Of a stretch of DNA of 64,000 nucleotides, positions 32,995 through 43,058 are shown one piece after another. Made by a program: the position numbers and the translations under genes. Origin of the DNA: Prorocentrum cordatum (taxonomy: Eukaryota > Sar > Dinophyceae > Prorocentrales > Prorocentraceae); the NCBI GenBank assembly GCA_963575745.1, contig CAUYUJ010012769.1:199501-263500 (forward strand). Reading direction: 5' to 3'. Numbering within the stretch: position 1 is the first letter of the stretch; the number at the start of each line of letters is the position of its first letter. Under the pieces are notes generated by a model. The model saw nothing but the letters and a program-made list of their open reading frames with translations. It was not told the origin of the DNA and did not search any database.

Positions 32995-33354
32995 CAGCGC
33001 CTGGCTTCTGCTACGACGTCACGATTTCGCCCGCGCGTAATCAGGCACCGCTGATGGCTCGTAGCCGGCAGTGTTTCAAACAATATTTTGCCGCCCCGCC
33101 GATGTCACCCGTTGGTTATTCGTGCCTCGACGAATCCACGCTCAACGCATCTGCGAATGGCAGACGGGCGCGAATTCTCTTGACATTGTTTTAATTTGTT
33201 TTCCATATGTTGCCGGCGTCCCGTCCCTGATTGGCCAGGTTGTTCGCTATTGCTTAGTAGGCTCGCTGGTTGGTTGGCTGGCGGATTGACTGCTGGGCTG
33301 GATGGTTGGATGGATAACTGATTGGGTGGCTGGCTGACTCTGGGCCCCCGAGCA

Positions 33355-33466
33355 CGCGACTGGCGCCAGACAGGTAAACGGGCGCGCGACTGGCGCGCGG
33401 CAGGTGTACGAGCACGCGACTGGCACCCGACGGGTGAACGCGCACGCGACTGGCGCCCGACAAGTC
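33355..33466. repeat. 30-base minisatellite
   Basis: Four units containing GCGCGACTGGCGCCCGACAG, preceded (33,250-33,345) by degenerate GGTTGGCTGG units. Confidence 0.8.
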
Positions 33467-33472
33467 AATCCA

Positions 33473-33688
33473 GAATTCTAGAATGGTTATTTGTGTTCTG
33501 GAATTCACTTCGTCGTTCTAGAACTGTTTTCTCCGTTTTAGAACTTGTTCAGTTTGCGCGTTCTACTGTGTGAAATTCTAGAATTGGGTTTTGCGTTCTA
33601 GAACTCCTTTTGCTGTTCTAGAATTCGCGTTGCGGTTCTACCTCTCGTTTTGCGTTCTAGAACTCGTTTTGCTTTTCTAGAACCACCT
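33473..33688. repeat. TTCTAGAA minisatellite
   Basis: Roughly ten units of 18 to 25 bases built on GTTCTAGAACTCGTTTTGC. The palindrome TTCTAGAA recurs. It equals a pair of heat-shock-element half-sites, but the regular spacing points to a minisatellite. 33,690-33,990 is GC-rich with no recognised gene. Confidence 0.75.
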
Positions 33689-33996
33689 CTGGCCGCTTGG
33701 CAGGAAACGCGTGGGAAAAACGGCGGGGGTCGGGATTCGGGGGCCCATCGCGGGGCGGCGGGGGTGGCTCCGAGTGCAGCCCCGAGCAAGCTCTGGGGGG
33801 ACATGTGCTCACGTTTGCGGAACCACCGTGCTCCAGCTCGGCGACATGGGGGACAGGGGCCTAGATTGAGAGGGGGCGACTCTAATTGACGTGCTGGCGA
33901 CGGCGTGGGCGCAATCAAGGACCGGAGTGCAAGTGGATCCCAGAAAAGTGATGCGTCACCCACCCGCTGCCATTAGCGATTAGCGCGGGCGGGCGG

Positions 33997-34116
33997 ATGA
34001 TGATGCTGCTGCTGATGATGCTGATGCTGCTGATGATGATGATGCTGATGATGATGATGGTGATGATAATGATGATGATGATGATGATGATGAGGATGAG
34101 GATGAGGATGAGGATG

Positions 34117-34203
<87 letters not shown>
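33997..34203. repeat. GAT trinucleotide array
   Basis: (GAT)n with GCT and GAG interruptions, ending in a nearly pure run of over 80 bases. Confidence 0.92.
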
Positions 34204-34544
34204 TGGGGGTGGAGGGGGACGGTGGGGAGAGGGAGCCAGAGGAGGGAAACTATCAGCCCTGGAGGAGGAGGTGCAGGCGGAGGCACTGATGGGGATGGAG
34301 GCGGAAGCGGGGGTGCAGGAGGCGAAAAGGAAAGGACGGGGGAGAGAAGGAGGGAAGTTGACGGGTGGCGATGTTTTGGGCGGAGCGGCATTTCAGATCT
34401 CACCCTTTGCCGTTCACCCCGAAAATGCTAGGTTTGTTTCGTCTTTCTCCAAAATCCTCTGATTATCCTTTCGTCACCTCTTGCTCTTCCTTCCCCTGCC
34501 CTCTCGCGCCTGCGCTGTTGGGGCATTGTTCCGTGGCGGTCGAA

Positions 34545-34800
34545 TTCAAACAAACGCATCTGGTTTTGAATTGCCAAAACAGGCGCCGCGACGCGCTGTT
34601 CCTGCCCCGTTTGAATTTAGGGCCATAACTCGGCTCTCTGGCGGCGGTTCGGGACGATCCAGCCGCCCCCTAAATATTCTCGGCGAAGCGCAGCTGGTGG
34701 AATGCATCTCAAGGCTGGGAAGCCGAAAGGAAACGCCCAAAAACGTGGAATTTCGGAGCGGCGGCGCGACGCGCTGTCAAAAACTCCCGACCTTGCCAGT
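34545..34800 (+). repeat. dispersed repeat Z, copy 1
   Basis: Shares CTCGGCGAAGCGCAGCTG and the surrounding 120 or so bases (GGCGGC, TTCGGG, CGATC, then GAGGCTGG-like sequence) with 60,190-60,330 on the same strand. A plus-strand frame (34,481-35,107) ends in a Lys/Arg-rich stretch but has no known domain. Confidence 0.6.
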
Positions 34801-35214
34801 CGTGTTTTTTTCCGTTTGCCGTTCGAAATCGTTGCTTGCGATGGTGGTCGATTCCGTTGGGCGGCAACGCGGCCGGACGGAAACCGTCGAACGAAAGCCG
34901 AAAAGAAAATGCAACATACCAATATTCAAAATCAACGGAGTTCTAATGAATCCGCTTGGCACCGAAAAAAACGCCCGAAGCCAGGGAAAAAAACGACGAC
35001 GGTCGGAAGGCAAGATCGACCAGAAGAAGCAAAGCGAACGTGAACAAGGAATAAATGAAGAAACGACAACGAAAAAGGAAATTATAATGGACAAACTGAC
35101 GAGATAATTGGGTGCGGGGATGAAACGGAAAACGGCACACACATAACACGTAGACAAGCGAAATACAAACATAAACGAACACTTGATTGGTGGAGCCGAA
35201 ACCCAATTTCTTGG

Positions 35215-35345
35215 AAACCAGAACCGATTCGGGTGAAACCGGAACCTCTTCAGATGAAACCGAAACATAGGGCATAGAAGCCGAAACCATAGCGCGAAAC
35301 CGAAATCATCGAGCGAAACCGGCCCCCCTGAGCGAAACGGAACCC
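35215..35345. repeat. GAAACCG short-unit repeat
   Basis: Degenerate units of GAAACCGGAACC and GAGCGAAACC type. Confidence 0.7.
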
Positions 35346-35438
35346 CTACCTGCCCAGGGCGAGGGCGAGGACGAGGAGGAGAGTGCCTGTAGCACGACTA
35401 GCTACAGTTCGTTGCAGGGCAAGGCCTAGGATACACCA

Positions 35439-36086
35439 TCACCTATGCTTGAAACATAATGCGACCCCGTGGCGGACATGTTTATGCATATCTTGAGTCC
35501 GCTCGTGAGCGAAGGTTGGCACTAGGGCGACACTTTGTCCCTCCCATCTGCCGTGCACCTCAGCTCTTAAACATTGGAGACTATCCAACCCACTCGTGAT
35601 GACCTCCGCGTAGGTGGTGCTGTTCTCATGTTCTGCTCGCTCCAAAAATGCCCCACCTGTGTTACCAGTCCCTCCTCGTGGTCGACCTGTCACCGTATTA
35701 GGACTCACCACTTTGACGTCGCAGACCAATGGTAGACCCCTTGCCGCGCTTGTGCACGTTACCACTACATCTACCCGGCGCATGTCGCCTTCTGGGACGC
35801 GCATGTTGGTAGTACTCAGGAGTTCAGCCATGTGTTGTGGTTGACCGAAAGCGAAGACGACGGTAATGACGAACTCATCCTTTCCCCCGTGACGACAACG
35901 ACGACCAATTCTGCCAATTCCTTTGTCAGTGTTCAACAAAAGTGCGCCAAATTTTGCTCGAAACACCCTGCTCGGCAACAGAACCCGGGCCCTTGTCAAC
36001 GTAACCCGCTTTCCGCCTACCCCAGGCACGGGGGACTGAACTCTGGAAAATGTGGGGCTTTGGTCTCGTGGCTTGTCCGCGTTCAA
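35439..36086 (-). CDS. PD-(D/E)XK-nuclease-like domain, probably retroelement-derived
   Basis: A 215-residue frame reads MRRVDVVVTC, then GLPLVCDVKVVSPNTVTG, then FLERAEHENSTTYAEVI and ALVPTFAHERTQD. The spacing of an Asp after two basic residues and a second Asp in CDVKVVSP resembles the nuclease-like C-terminal domain found after the reverse transcriptase in several non-LTR elements. I see no RT next to it, so it would be a detached fragment. No frameshift is evident inside. Host-protein origin cannot be excluded. Confidence 0.4.
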   Translation of the reverse strand: MNADKPRDQSPTFSRVQSPVPGVGGKRVTLTRARVLLPSRVFRAKFGALLLNTDKGIGRIGRRCRHGGKDEFVITVVFAFGQPQHMAELLSTTNMRVPEGDMRRVDVVVTCTSAARGLPLVCDVKVVSPNTVTGRPRGGTGNTGGAFLERAEHENSTTYAEVITSGLDSLQCLRAEVHGRWEGQSVALVPTFAHERTQDMHKHVRHGVALCFKHR

Positions 36087-36560
36087 TGGCGCCAGCGACG
36101 ACGAAACTTAGCTCGTCGGGGAGGTCGCTGAACAGCTTTTGTGCATTGACTGATGTTCACATTGAATGTCGGAGCAATGTTTTGTTGGTCTTAGGACGTC
36201 GCCACGTTGTCGTGGATTGGCTTCTGGGGCTGGTGCAATCAGTTTGATAGTGGCGACGTCCAGCGGAGCGATCAATGGCTGCGCTGGGCGGCGAGCTGAA
36301 CACTGGTTTCGTGATCTGTTTCAAGAAGGCGAGGAGGGAGGAGGATCAAAGAGAAGAAGATCAATGGTTGTCCTGGGCCTGGGGGCACCATCAGTAACAC
36401 TGCCGTGCACCCTCCCTCCTCCCCTGCCTCATCTCCTGCATGGACGTTCTGCTTGAGCTGGACAAGGGCGAGGACCCCGTCCTACTCCCGCCCCTTCCCA
36501 CCACTTCCTGAGGTCAGAGGGCTCCCAGGTGGGGTCCGAGCAGATGGGGTCGGCGGATCG
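36087..36560. other. no recognised gene
   Basis: Mixed sequence without domain-bearing frames; short overlapping frames on both strands only. Confidence 0.3.
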
Positions 36561-36564
36561 TGCC

Positions 36565-36690
36565 GCATCGCCGATGCATCGTCGATGCATTCGCGGTCCA
36601 TCGCCGACATCGCCGATGTGTCGGCGACGTCGGCGTGGAGAAAATCGGGCTCTACATCGCGCCTCATCGCCGATGCATCGGCGATGCGGC
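36565..36690. repeat. palindromic CATCGCCGATG repeats
   Basis: CATCGCCGATG and its complement recur. At 36,665-36,686 they form a perfect 22-base palindrome centred on TGCA. A near-perfect copy lies at about 36,569-36,590. Confidence 0.8.
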
Positions 36691-36896
36691 GCGATCCTGC
36701 GACCCCCAGGGAAAGGGCAGGCTACCAGCCCGAGCCTGTAGGCAGATCGCGCGCGAGCGAGCGAGGGGAGGCTTTTCTCCCCCGAAGGTCACCGAGGACG
36801 CGATTGCCGCCCCCTTGCCACGGGGAGGTCGCGCCCGGAGGCCCAGGCAACTTGCCAGCGGGCCGGTGGCCGGGCCGCGCGGGGGACAGGGGCGAG

Positions 36897-36976
36897 GAGG
36901 AGGAGGAGGAGGAGGAGGAGGAGGAGCAGGAGGAGGAGGAGGAGGAGGAGGAGGAGGAGGAGGAGGAGGAGGAGAT
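36897..36976. repeat. GGA tract
   Basis: (GGA)n of about 75 bases. Confidence 0.9.
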
Positions 36977-37070
36977 GGGTGAGAGGGCCCAGGGCTCCGA
37001 CGGTCTGATCTCTTCGGCCCCCATTTGAGCGGTGCTCAGGTGGCGAGCCGAAAAGCGCAGCGCACGAAAA

Positions 37071-37074
<4 letters not shown>

Positions 37075-37108
<34 letters not shown>
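37075..37108. repeat. GT microsatellite
   Basis: (GT)16 or so. The following 37,110-37,560 has short frames (for example GFGAPNYCKGKGRDPWGRG near 37,160) but no recognised domain. Confidence 0.9.
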
Positions 37109-37110
<2 letters not shown>

Positions 37111-37579
37111 ATGCTGTTGTCGTCACGTCGCGGGCTGTTGGGCCCCAGGGCTATCAGAGACGGATTTGGGGCGCCGAACTACTGCAAGGGGAAAGGCCGG
37201 GACCCATGGGGCCGCGGACTGGGAAAAAGCGTGTCGGAGAACTTCTGCGGCAGCTCATAGGTGCCTCCCAGAACTACCATTTTGTTGCCCCTTGCGAATC
37301 GGCGCTGGCCGCTGCTCATTGATGCTGAATTTCCGTCGGGCACGTCCTCCTACAGCCAGATTTGGGAAGACACGCAGGAATAATCAAGCCATAATCAAAC
37401 ATAATCAAGAGAGCACGAACAATCGTCCCCCGAGAGGGACATCTCCGACTTGATGCGATTTATCATCGTTCACCAGACGCTGGCGCACGTTAGCGCACTC
37501 TAAGGACGGCGTTCCGAGGACACGCAGGGCTCCCATGAATTGAAACCGAACGTCTGGGGAGAAGGGCCTCGCCTTCTCG

Positions 37580-38290
37580 GGAGGAGGAGCAGGGGGAGGA
37601 GAGAGAGCAGAGGAGGAGGAGGAGAAGGAGGAGGAGGAGGAGGAGGAGGAGGAGAGGGAGGAGGAGGAAGAGGAGAGGAGGAGGAGGAGGAGGAGGAGGA
37701 GGAAGAGGAGGATGAGAAAGGACGAGGAGGAGGAGGAGGAGGAGGAGGAGGAGGAGGAGGAGCAGGGGAGGGAGGAGGAGGAGGAGGAGGAGGAGGAGGA
37801 GGAGGAGGAGGAGGAGGAGGAGGAGGAGGAGGAGGAGGGGGGGGGAAAGAGGAGGAGGATGATGATGATGAGGAGGAGAAGGCGGCGGAGAGGAGGAGGA
37901 GGAGGGGAGGTGCAGGAGGAGGAGAACGAGGAGGATGAGAAGGACGATGAGGAGGAGGAGGAGGAGGAGGAGGAGGAGGAGGAGGACAAGAAGGAGGGGA
38001 AGGAAAGGGAGGAGGAGGGCGGAGGAGGAAGGAGGAGGAGGAGGAGGATGGAGGGGGGAACGAGGAGGAGCAAGAGGAGGAGGCACTGGAGGAGGGGGAG
38101 GCGGAGGAGGAGGCGAAGAGGGGCGGAGGAGGGCGGTGGAGGGCGGAGGGCGGAGGAGGAGGAGGGGGAGGAGGAGGACGAGGAGGGGGAGGAAGAGGAG
38201 GAGGAGGAAGGAGGAGGAGAGGGCGGAGGAGGAGGAGCGAGGAGAAGGAGGGAGGAGGCGGAGGAGGAATGGGAGGTCGAAGAGGAGAAT
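37580..38290. repeat. very long GGA tract
   Basis: About 700 bases of (GGA)n with GAA, GAT and GGG interruptions lie directly downstream of the stop of the SF-assemblin-like gene. Poly-Ser, Pro or Glu frames across it are artefacts. Confidence 0.92.
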
Positions 38291-38342
38291 GACTGGTCGG
38301 CAACTGCGCGGGCGGCGGTGACCCAGCATCCTCCGCCCGGGC

Positions 38343-40333
38343 TCAGCCCACGTTGACAAGCCGGCCCTTGAAGAGCATGCTTTTCCGCTTCGCGATGTCG
38401 CCCCTCCTGGCCGACTTGTTGCTGGCCACGGCGCGGGCAATGTCCGCGGCGTCGCCGCTGTCCTCCACCCGCTCCGTCATGTTGTCGGCCTGGGAGTGCC
38501 GCGCAGCCTCCACCCTCGGGAGCACGGTCTCTATGACCGACAGGATCCGGTTCGTGGACGCCAAGCGCTCCCGGCGGCACGCCTCCATCTCCCGCTCCAT
38601 CTTGTGAGCGTTTTCTTACTCGGCGTTACGACAGTGGGCGGAAGGGGGGCGGAGGGGGGTTGTCCTGCTCTGGACCTCTGCTCGGTGCGACTGTTTGCAG
38701 CAGTGCGTCCCATGGGGGGAGGCTCCACCTGCTCGAAGCAGGCGCCAGGAACAGCCAGGATCTACTCCATGGGGGCGATGGGGGAGAGGGGGGGGTCGAG
38801 GGCCCGCGCCGATCGGCAAAACCAGGAATAAGGAAACGATCACCTTCTCGCCCATCTGGCCAAAGAGCTCCAGGAGCGTGCTCTGGGAGTCTATCCGGAA
38901 GCGCCGCTCCGCCGAGATGGCGTCCTCGACCTCGCTCAGCTTCTGCTTGACGGCCTCGCCCAGCTTCTGGCCCTTCTCAAGGCGGTACCCCTTCTCCTGG
39001 TGAATGGCCTTGTACAGGTTGCCGACCTCCGCCTGGATCTCCTGCGCGTAGCGGTTGGAGTCCTCCTCTTGTCATCGCTCGGACGTCCATTCCCTGTGCA
39101 TTTTTTGGTTTCGGGCGTATTTTTTTTTGCTCGATGGTCCAGGATCGTCCTCGATGGTTCTCGCCGAGAAAAAATGCACACGTCCGAGCGGTGCCAGGTC
39201 CTGTGTGGACGCCTCCTCGGCCATCATGCCCGACAGCTCCGCAAGACCCTTGTCCCCCGTCATCTCCAGCTCCTGGAAGAACAGGCAACTGCACAAACAC
39301 AAGCTTTCGGAGTTCCGCGCGCACCTCTCGAGGATCCTCAGAGCGTGTCTTTTCCACTTAAGCCCTGCAGTACGACGCAGGTGGTGCAATGAGGGCCGAC
39401 GCAGGCTCCGTCTTGTCGCCGGAGCTGAACCAGGGAAAACACGCATTTGGCTAGCACACCTCCTGAGGACCCACGGAACCTCCGAAACAGGCACGTTTTG
39501 TGCAATTGCCTGCTCTTCTTGAGGAACAGCAGCGGCACGAACATCCTTTCTCGGAGGTCCCTGCAGACTTCTCGGGTCGGCGCTGGGCCACCCTGCCTGC
39601 CGCGCGGAGCGTGCCAGGGGCGGCGCCGGAGGAACCGCCGGAAGGGCCCAGCGCCGACCGCAGAGATCCGCGCGGACCGTCGAGCGTTGGCGCTCGTGGC
39701 GTTTCTGCTCTCCCTCGAGCTTCGGGCTCCTGCATTCCCCGGTGCCGCTCCTGCCTGGCATCGGAGAGGCCCTGCGAGATGCGCCTGTGGACCTGCCGCA
39801 TGGCCTCGCTGCTCTCGGAACCGAGCAGCTCGCGCGCGTTGCGCTCCACCATCAGCCCGTTATGGAGGCGAGCGGCGTGGGCGAGGTGACCGTCCATCTC
39901 CTGGCAGGGCTCGACCTGAACAATCAAACAATGCTTTTCGTTTTCGTCTTCGTTTTGCTTTCGTTCTCCCTCGTTCTGTCTTCCTTCTGCCTTCGCTGCA
40001 AAACAACCGCCAACCGCTACATCGACGCTAATCGACGCTAAGCCAGCGCTATCTCATCCATGTGACAGACGCTCATCGACGCGAGTGCGCTCTACAGACG
40101 GACTTGCGAAGGTATGCGAGGCTCCTCTGACTTGCTACCGGATTCTCCTGGTTGTCCAACTGCAGCGCGGACTCGACCCGCTCGTGCGTTTGGGCCACGA
40201 GCTGCAGCAGCTGGCTCACCTGCTCCTCGGGAGTCTGCCGCTGGGCCGCCAGCACGCCGCTCCGGCTCATCGACTTCCGCACCGCGAGCGGATTGTCCAT
40301 GGAGTTCTTCGAGGTCATCGACTCCTCGGCCAT
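38343..40333 (-). CDS. SF-assemblin-like (beta-giardin family) protein, five exons
   Basis: SF-assemblins form the coiled-coil striated fibres attached to basal bodies. Exons on the minus strand: 40,333-40,139; 39,915-39,730; 39,272-39,213; 39,062-38,844; 38,600-38,343. They join in frame to 305 residues, close to the 280-300 usual for the family. A short Ser/Thr-rich head (residues 1-40) precedes almost continuous coiled coil, with the family-like stretches EVGNLYKAIHQEKGYRLEKG, then AERRFRIDSQSTLLELFGQM and EMEACRRERLASTNRIL. Introns: GT-AG (40,138-39,916), GA-AG (39,729-39,273), GC-AG (39,212-39,063), GT-AG (38,843-38,601). GC and GA donors are known in dinoflagellates. A CAG lies five bases before the ATG and could be the trans-splice acceptor. 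The family call is by pattern recognition. Confidence 0.75.
38601..38843 (-). other. intron 4 of SF-assemblin-like gene, introner-like
   Basis: 243 bases, GT-AG. The donor end reads GTGATCGTTTCCTTA; the other end, read inward, is GTGAGCGTTTTCTTA: 13 of 15 match, so the intron is bounded by terminal inverted repeats. AAG flanks both ends (GAGAAG before, CACAAG after), like a 3-base target duplication. Confidence 0.65.
39063..39212 (-). other. intron 3 of SF-assemblin-like gene, fold-back
   Basis: 150 bases, GC-AG. CGCTCGGACGT at 39,076-39,086 pairs with ACGTCCGAGCG at 39,180-39,190, and TGTGCATTTTTT at 39,095-39,106 pairs with AAAAAATGCACA at 39,169-39,180. GAGGAG stands at both splice junctions. 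Confidence 0.65.
39273..39729 (-). other. intron 2 of SF-assemblin-like gene, with inner inverted repeat
   Basis: 457 bases with GA-AG borders; CAGGAG stands at both junctions. It contains a long imperfect inverted repeat: 39,277-39,316 against 39,475-39,520 (CAGGCAACTGCACAAA versus TTTTGTGCAATTGCCTG). The acceptor has a good pyrimidine tract (TTGCCTGTTCTTCCAG). Confidence 0.55.
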
Positions 40334-40374
40334 AACCTGCCCCCCAGGTGGCCCCCCTCGTCCAGTACAGGACA

Positions 40375-40640
40375 AGAGGAGGAGGAGAAGGAGGAGGAGA
40401 AGGAGGATGAACACGAATAATCATAATAAGAATCAACAATAAACCAATTATACTACGAACAATAAACATAATAAGCATAATGACAATAATAACACGAATG
40501 GCAAGACTATTAACAATACTACTAAGAACAATAATGATGATACTAAGGGAACGATAGTAACACCACTAACACTAGTACGAATCATAATACTGACAATAAT
40601 ACCAGTAATGCCAATCCTACGAGTCGCAATCATAAAAACA
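40375..40640. repeat. GGA tract and AAT/AAC-rich low-complexity stretch
   Basis: A short (GGA)n (40,375-40,408) is followed by about 210 AT-rich bases of AATAATAC/AACAATAA type, just upstream of the SF-assemblin-like start. Confidence 0.75.
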
Positions 40641-41585
40641 TCGCCGAAGCGAACGAGTCTCGAGACGACACAGTGCGAGGGGCAGCGGGTGGCGCTTGGG
40701 GTCTATTCAAGCGCTCGCCCCTGTGCCACTTTCGCCATCTGCTGCCCCTGCTCTGGCCGCCTCTCTGAGGCGGGCGCGCTGTGTGAGCGCAGCTATGCGA
40801 ACCTCGTAAGGCTGCATGGCGTCGGGGTCGGCCCTCCTGGAAACTCAGGTGGTCTCGACCGCCGCGGCCCGAGCTGTCCTAACCACGCGGTCGATCGGGA
40901 GGGCCGCCGAAATCTGGCGACCCAGGCATCTATGAGGCCCGACTCCTTTTCGGAGATTTCAAAGCACTTCGGCCCCATTCACCGTCGAGTGGGTGCACTG
41001 CCAGCGCAGCTTCGCTTTCCTCCGCTGCTGGGCCCACGCACCGCGCAAGACGCGCGCGAATGCGGGTCGATCGAGCGCCTCGGACGGGGCGGCGCATCGA
41101 GCTCCCGACTGATGCGCAGCAACTAGTTGGTGGTCTATCGGGGCCTGCAAGAAATATTTCAAGAAATCTGGGGCCCTGCGGCGCCCCGTCAGGGGCCCGT
41201 CTTGGCCGTCCTGGAGCACGGAAAGGCAGCGTCTACACTGCTGGCCGAAACCTGTGCAACACCAGTCGTACCATCCAGCGCGCCTTACATGTGGACTGTG
41301 CCAAAACAACAAAACACTGAAGGCATCTGCCATCTCTCCTCTCCTCTTGCTCATGCAGAGGGGGGGGGCGGCGACGCCGAGCGAACTAACTGCGCGCGAT
41401 CTTTCTCGGCCTGCTCGAGAGTCTCACTGAACGCTTGTGGAGGAGGGGGGTGGCGCAGGACACCGCGCTTCACACAGAATTTGCAGAAATGTTCGCATCT
41501 GTGACTCTGCGTTCAGCAGGGCCCAACTGTCCGCGTGCCTCTCCAGTGCGGTGAGCCTTGATGTGACTCACTGTCCGAGTGAACT
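40641..41585. other. GC-rich stretch without recognised gene
   Basis: Open frames on both strands overlap. None shows a known motif. It may include the decayed 3' end of the minus-strand LINE that ends near 41,590. Confidence 0.3.
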
Positions 41586-41589
41586 ATTT

Positions 41590-41964
41590 ACCCGGCGGTC
41601 TCGTGCTGAACACTTGCGCGCGTGCGCAAATTGAATTGCCCGGGGCCTGCGCTGCGAAAGACTTGCGGCTAGCCCTCGCTGCGCACGCGAAATCCAGCTG
41701 GAGGTCCGTCGACCGATCCGCCAGCTGCGCTGAGATCGCCGTGCCCAGGAACGCCGCCATCGTGAAGCTCTGTGGCATGGCAGCGGGCGCCGCCCCGCGG
41801 AGCGACGGCGGCGGCGCGCCGGCGGGGTCGAGCAAGATGACCGCCCAGCCCGCGCGCTCCAGCTCGGGGAGGGCTGGTTTGGAGCAGGGTCCGTCGGCGG
41901 CCAGCTCGATCTCGATCGCGTCGGGGCAGGCGCGAGAGACCATCTCCTCGGCCTCGATGTCCAC
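41590..41964 (-). pseudogene. LINE RNase H-like domain
   Basis: The frame from 41,964 reads IEIELAADGPCSKPALPELE, then RAGWAVILLDPAGA, then AMPQSFTMAAFLGTAI. This is the order of an RNase H domain as found behind RT in dinoflagellate LINEs (an Asp-Gly early, then a GWAV strand, then a helix where the family usually has Glu). Here the helix reads MAAFLG, so the catalytic Glu appears lost. RNase H would remove the RNA template. Confidence 0.6.
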
Positions 41965-43058
41965 GGGGCCGCCGTCGAGGTCGGTGACTTGGGCCTCTGC
42001 GCCAGGATCTGGTCGAGGGATGTCGCTGTCCTGGTGCCGGACGCAGCCGTGGGGGAGGGGCTGATCGACGCCGTCCTGGGCGCCGCGCGCGAGGAAACTC
42101 CCATCAAACTTCGTCTCCTCGCGCGCCGCCGACGTCCTGCCGCGCGCAGGTGTGCGGGCGGTGCTGCGCGGTGTCTGCCTGGCCGCAAGCGCGCTTTCCG
42201 TCGGCCCCCCATCCGCCGAGACGGGCTCGCACCCGCGTCCAACGACCTCCGCGCGCCGGGCTCGTGGCCGAGAGCTTCTGGCACCCCGTGTACTTCTTGC
42301 TCTTGGCGCGGCCGAAAGGCCTCGAGATGGCGAAGGTCATCCTCGATGCAGGTGGCCGCTGCCGTCGCTCTGCCGAGCGAAGCTCGCGCCGCCACCAGAG
42401 CGCCGCCGCACTCTGCGCCTCGAGGGCGCCGGGGGCGAGCTGCTCGGGCGGACCGACCGTGCTGGAGCTTCCCCTCCATCTGGTCGGCGACCCGATCGCC
42501 CAGCCAACCCGACGCGGGCAACGCAGTCCTCCTCCTGCGGCCCGCGCGAGCCTCGCCAGGTGAGTTCGCTGAGCTCGCGCTGGCGCAGCGCCGGCGATTC
42601 GGGCTCAGAGTGTTCCGGCGCCTCCTCGGTCATCCTTGCCAGACCCCCCCCCCTTTCGGGCCCCCTCCATATGCGCCCTATCAAGGCTTCCGGAAGCTCG
42701 TTCCCCCGCGCTGAGTGCCTGCGTCCACCAGCTGCGGAGGGTGCCGAGGGGGGCGGGCGCCGTGTCTGGCTTGGCGCCATCCTCGCCCACTGGGGCGCGG
42801 GAGCCAGCGCCTGCTTGGCCGCGGGGTCCGAGCGCGAGCTTGGCGCTCGTGGATATGCCGCCGTGGTGCGGTTTGACGCACCCGCCGTGCTCCCCGCGCA
42901 ACGCGGTCAGCCCGCTGTTTGTCATCCGGGCGACCTCGATGCCGCAGGTCAGGCCAGGCCGCGCGCCAATGCTAATGAACTTGCCGAGGCGCGCTTCCCG
43001 TTGCACTGGGGCCGCCCTCTAGTATTAGCCATCTTCTGGTGCCCCAGCTTGAATCGCT
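41965..43058 (-). pseudogene. LINE RT-RNase H connection, decayed
   Basis: GC-rich, presumed part of the same element. Short protein-like pieces occur (for example LARMTEEAPEHSEPESPALR near 42,630), but no continuous frame or motif is visible. Confidence 0.3.

Noticed and set aside
37405-38580. 390-residue minus-strand frame
   Set aside because: It consists of poly-Ser, Pro and Leu from the GGA tract and overlaps the last exon of the SF-assemblin-like gene in another frame.
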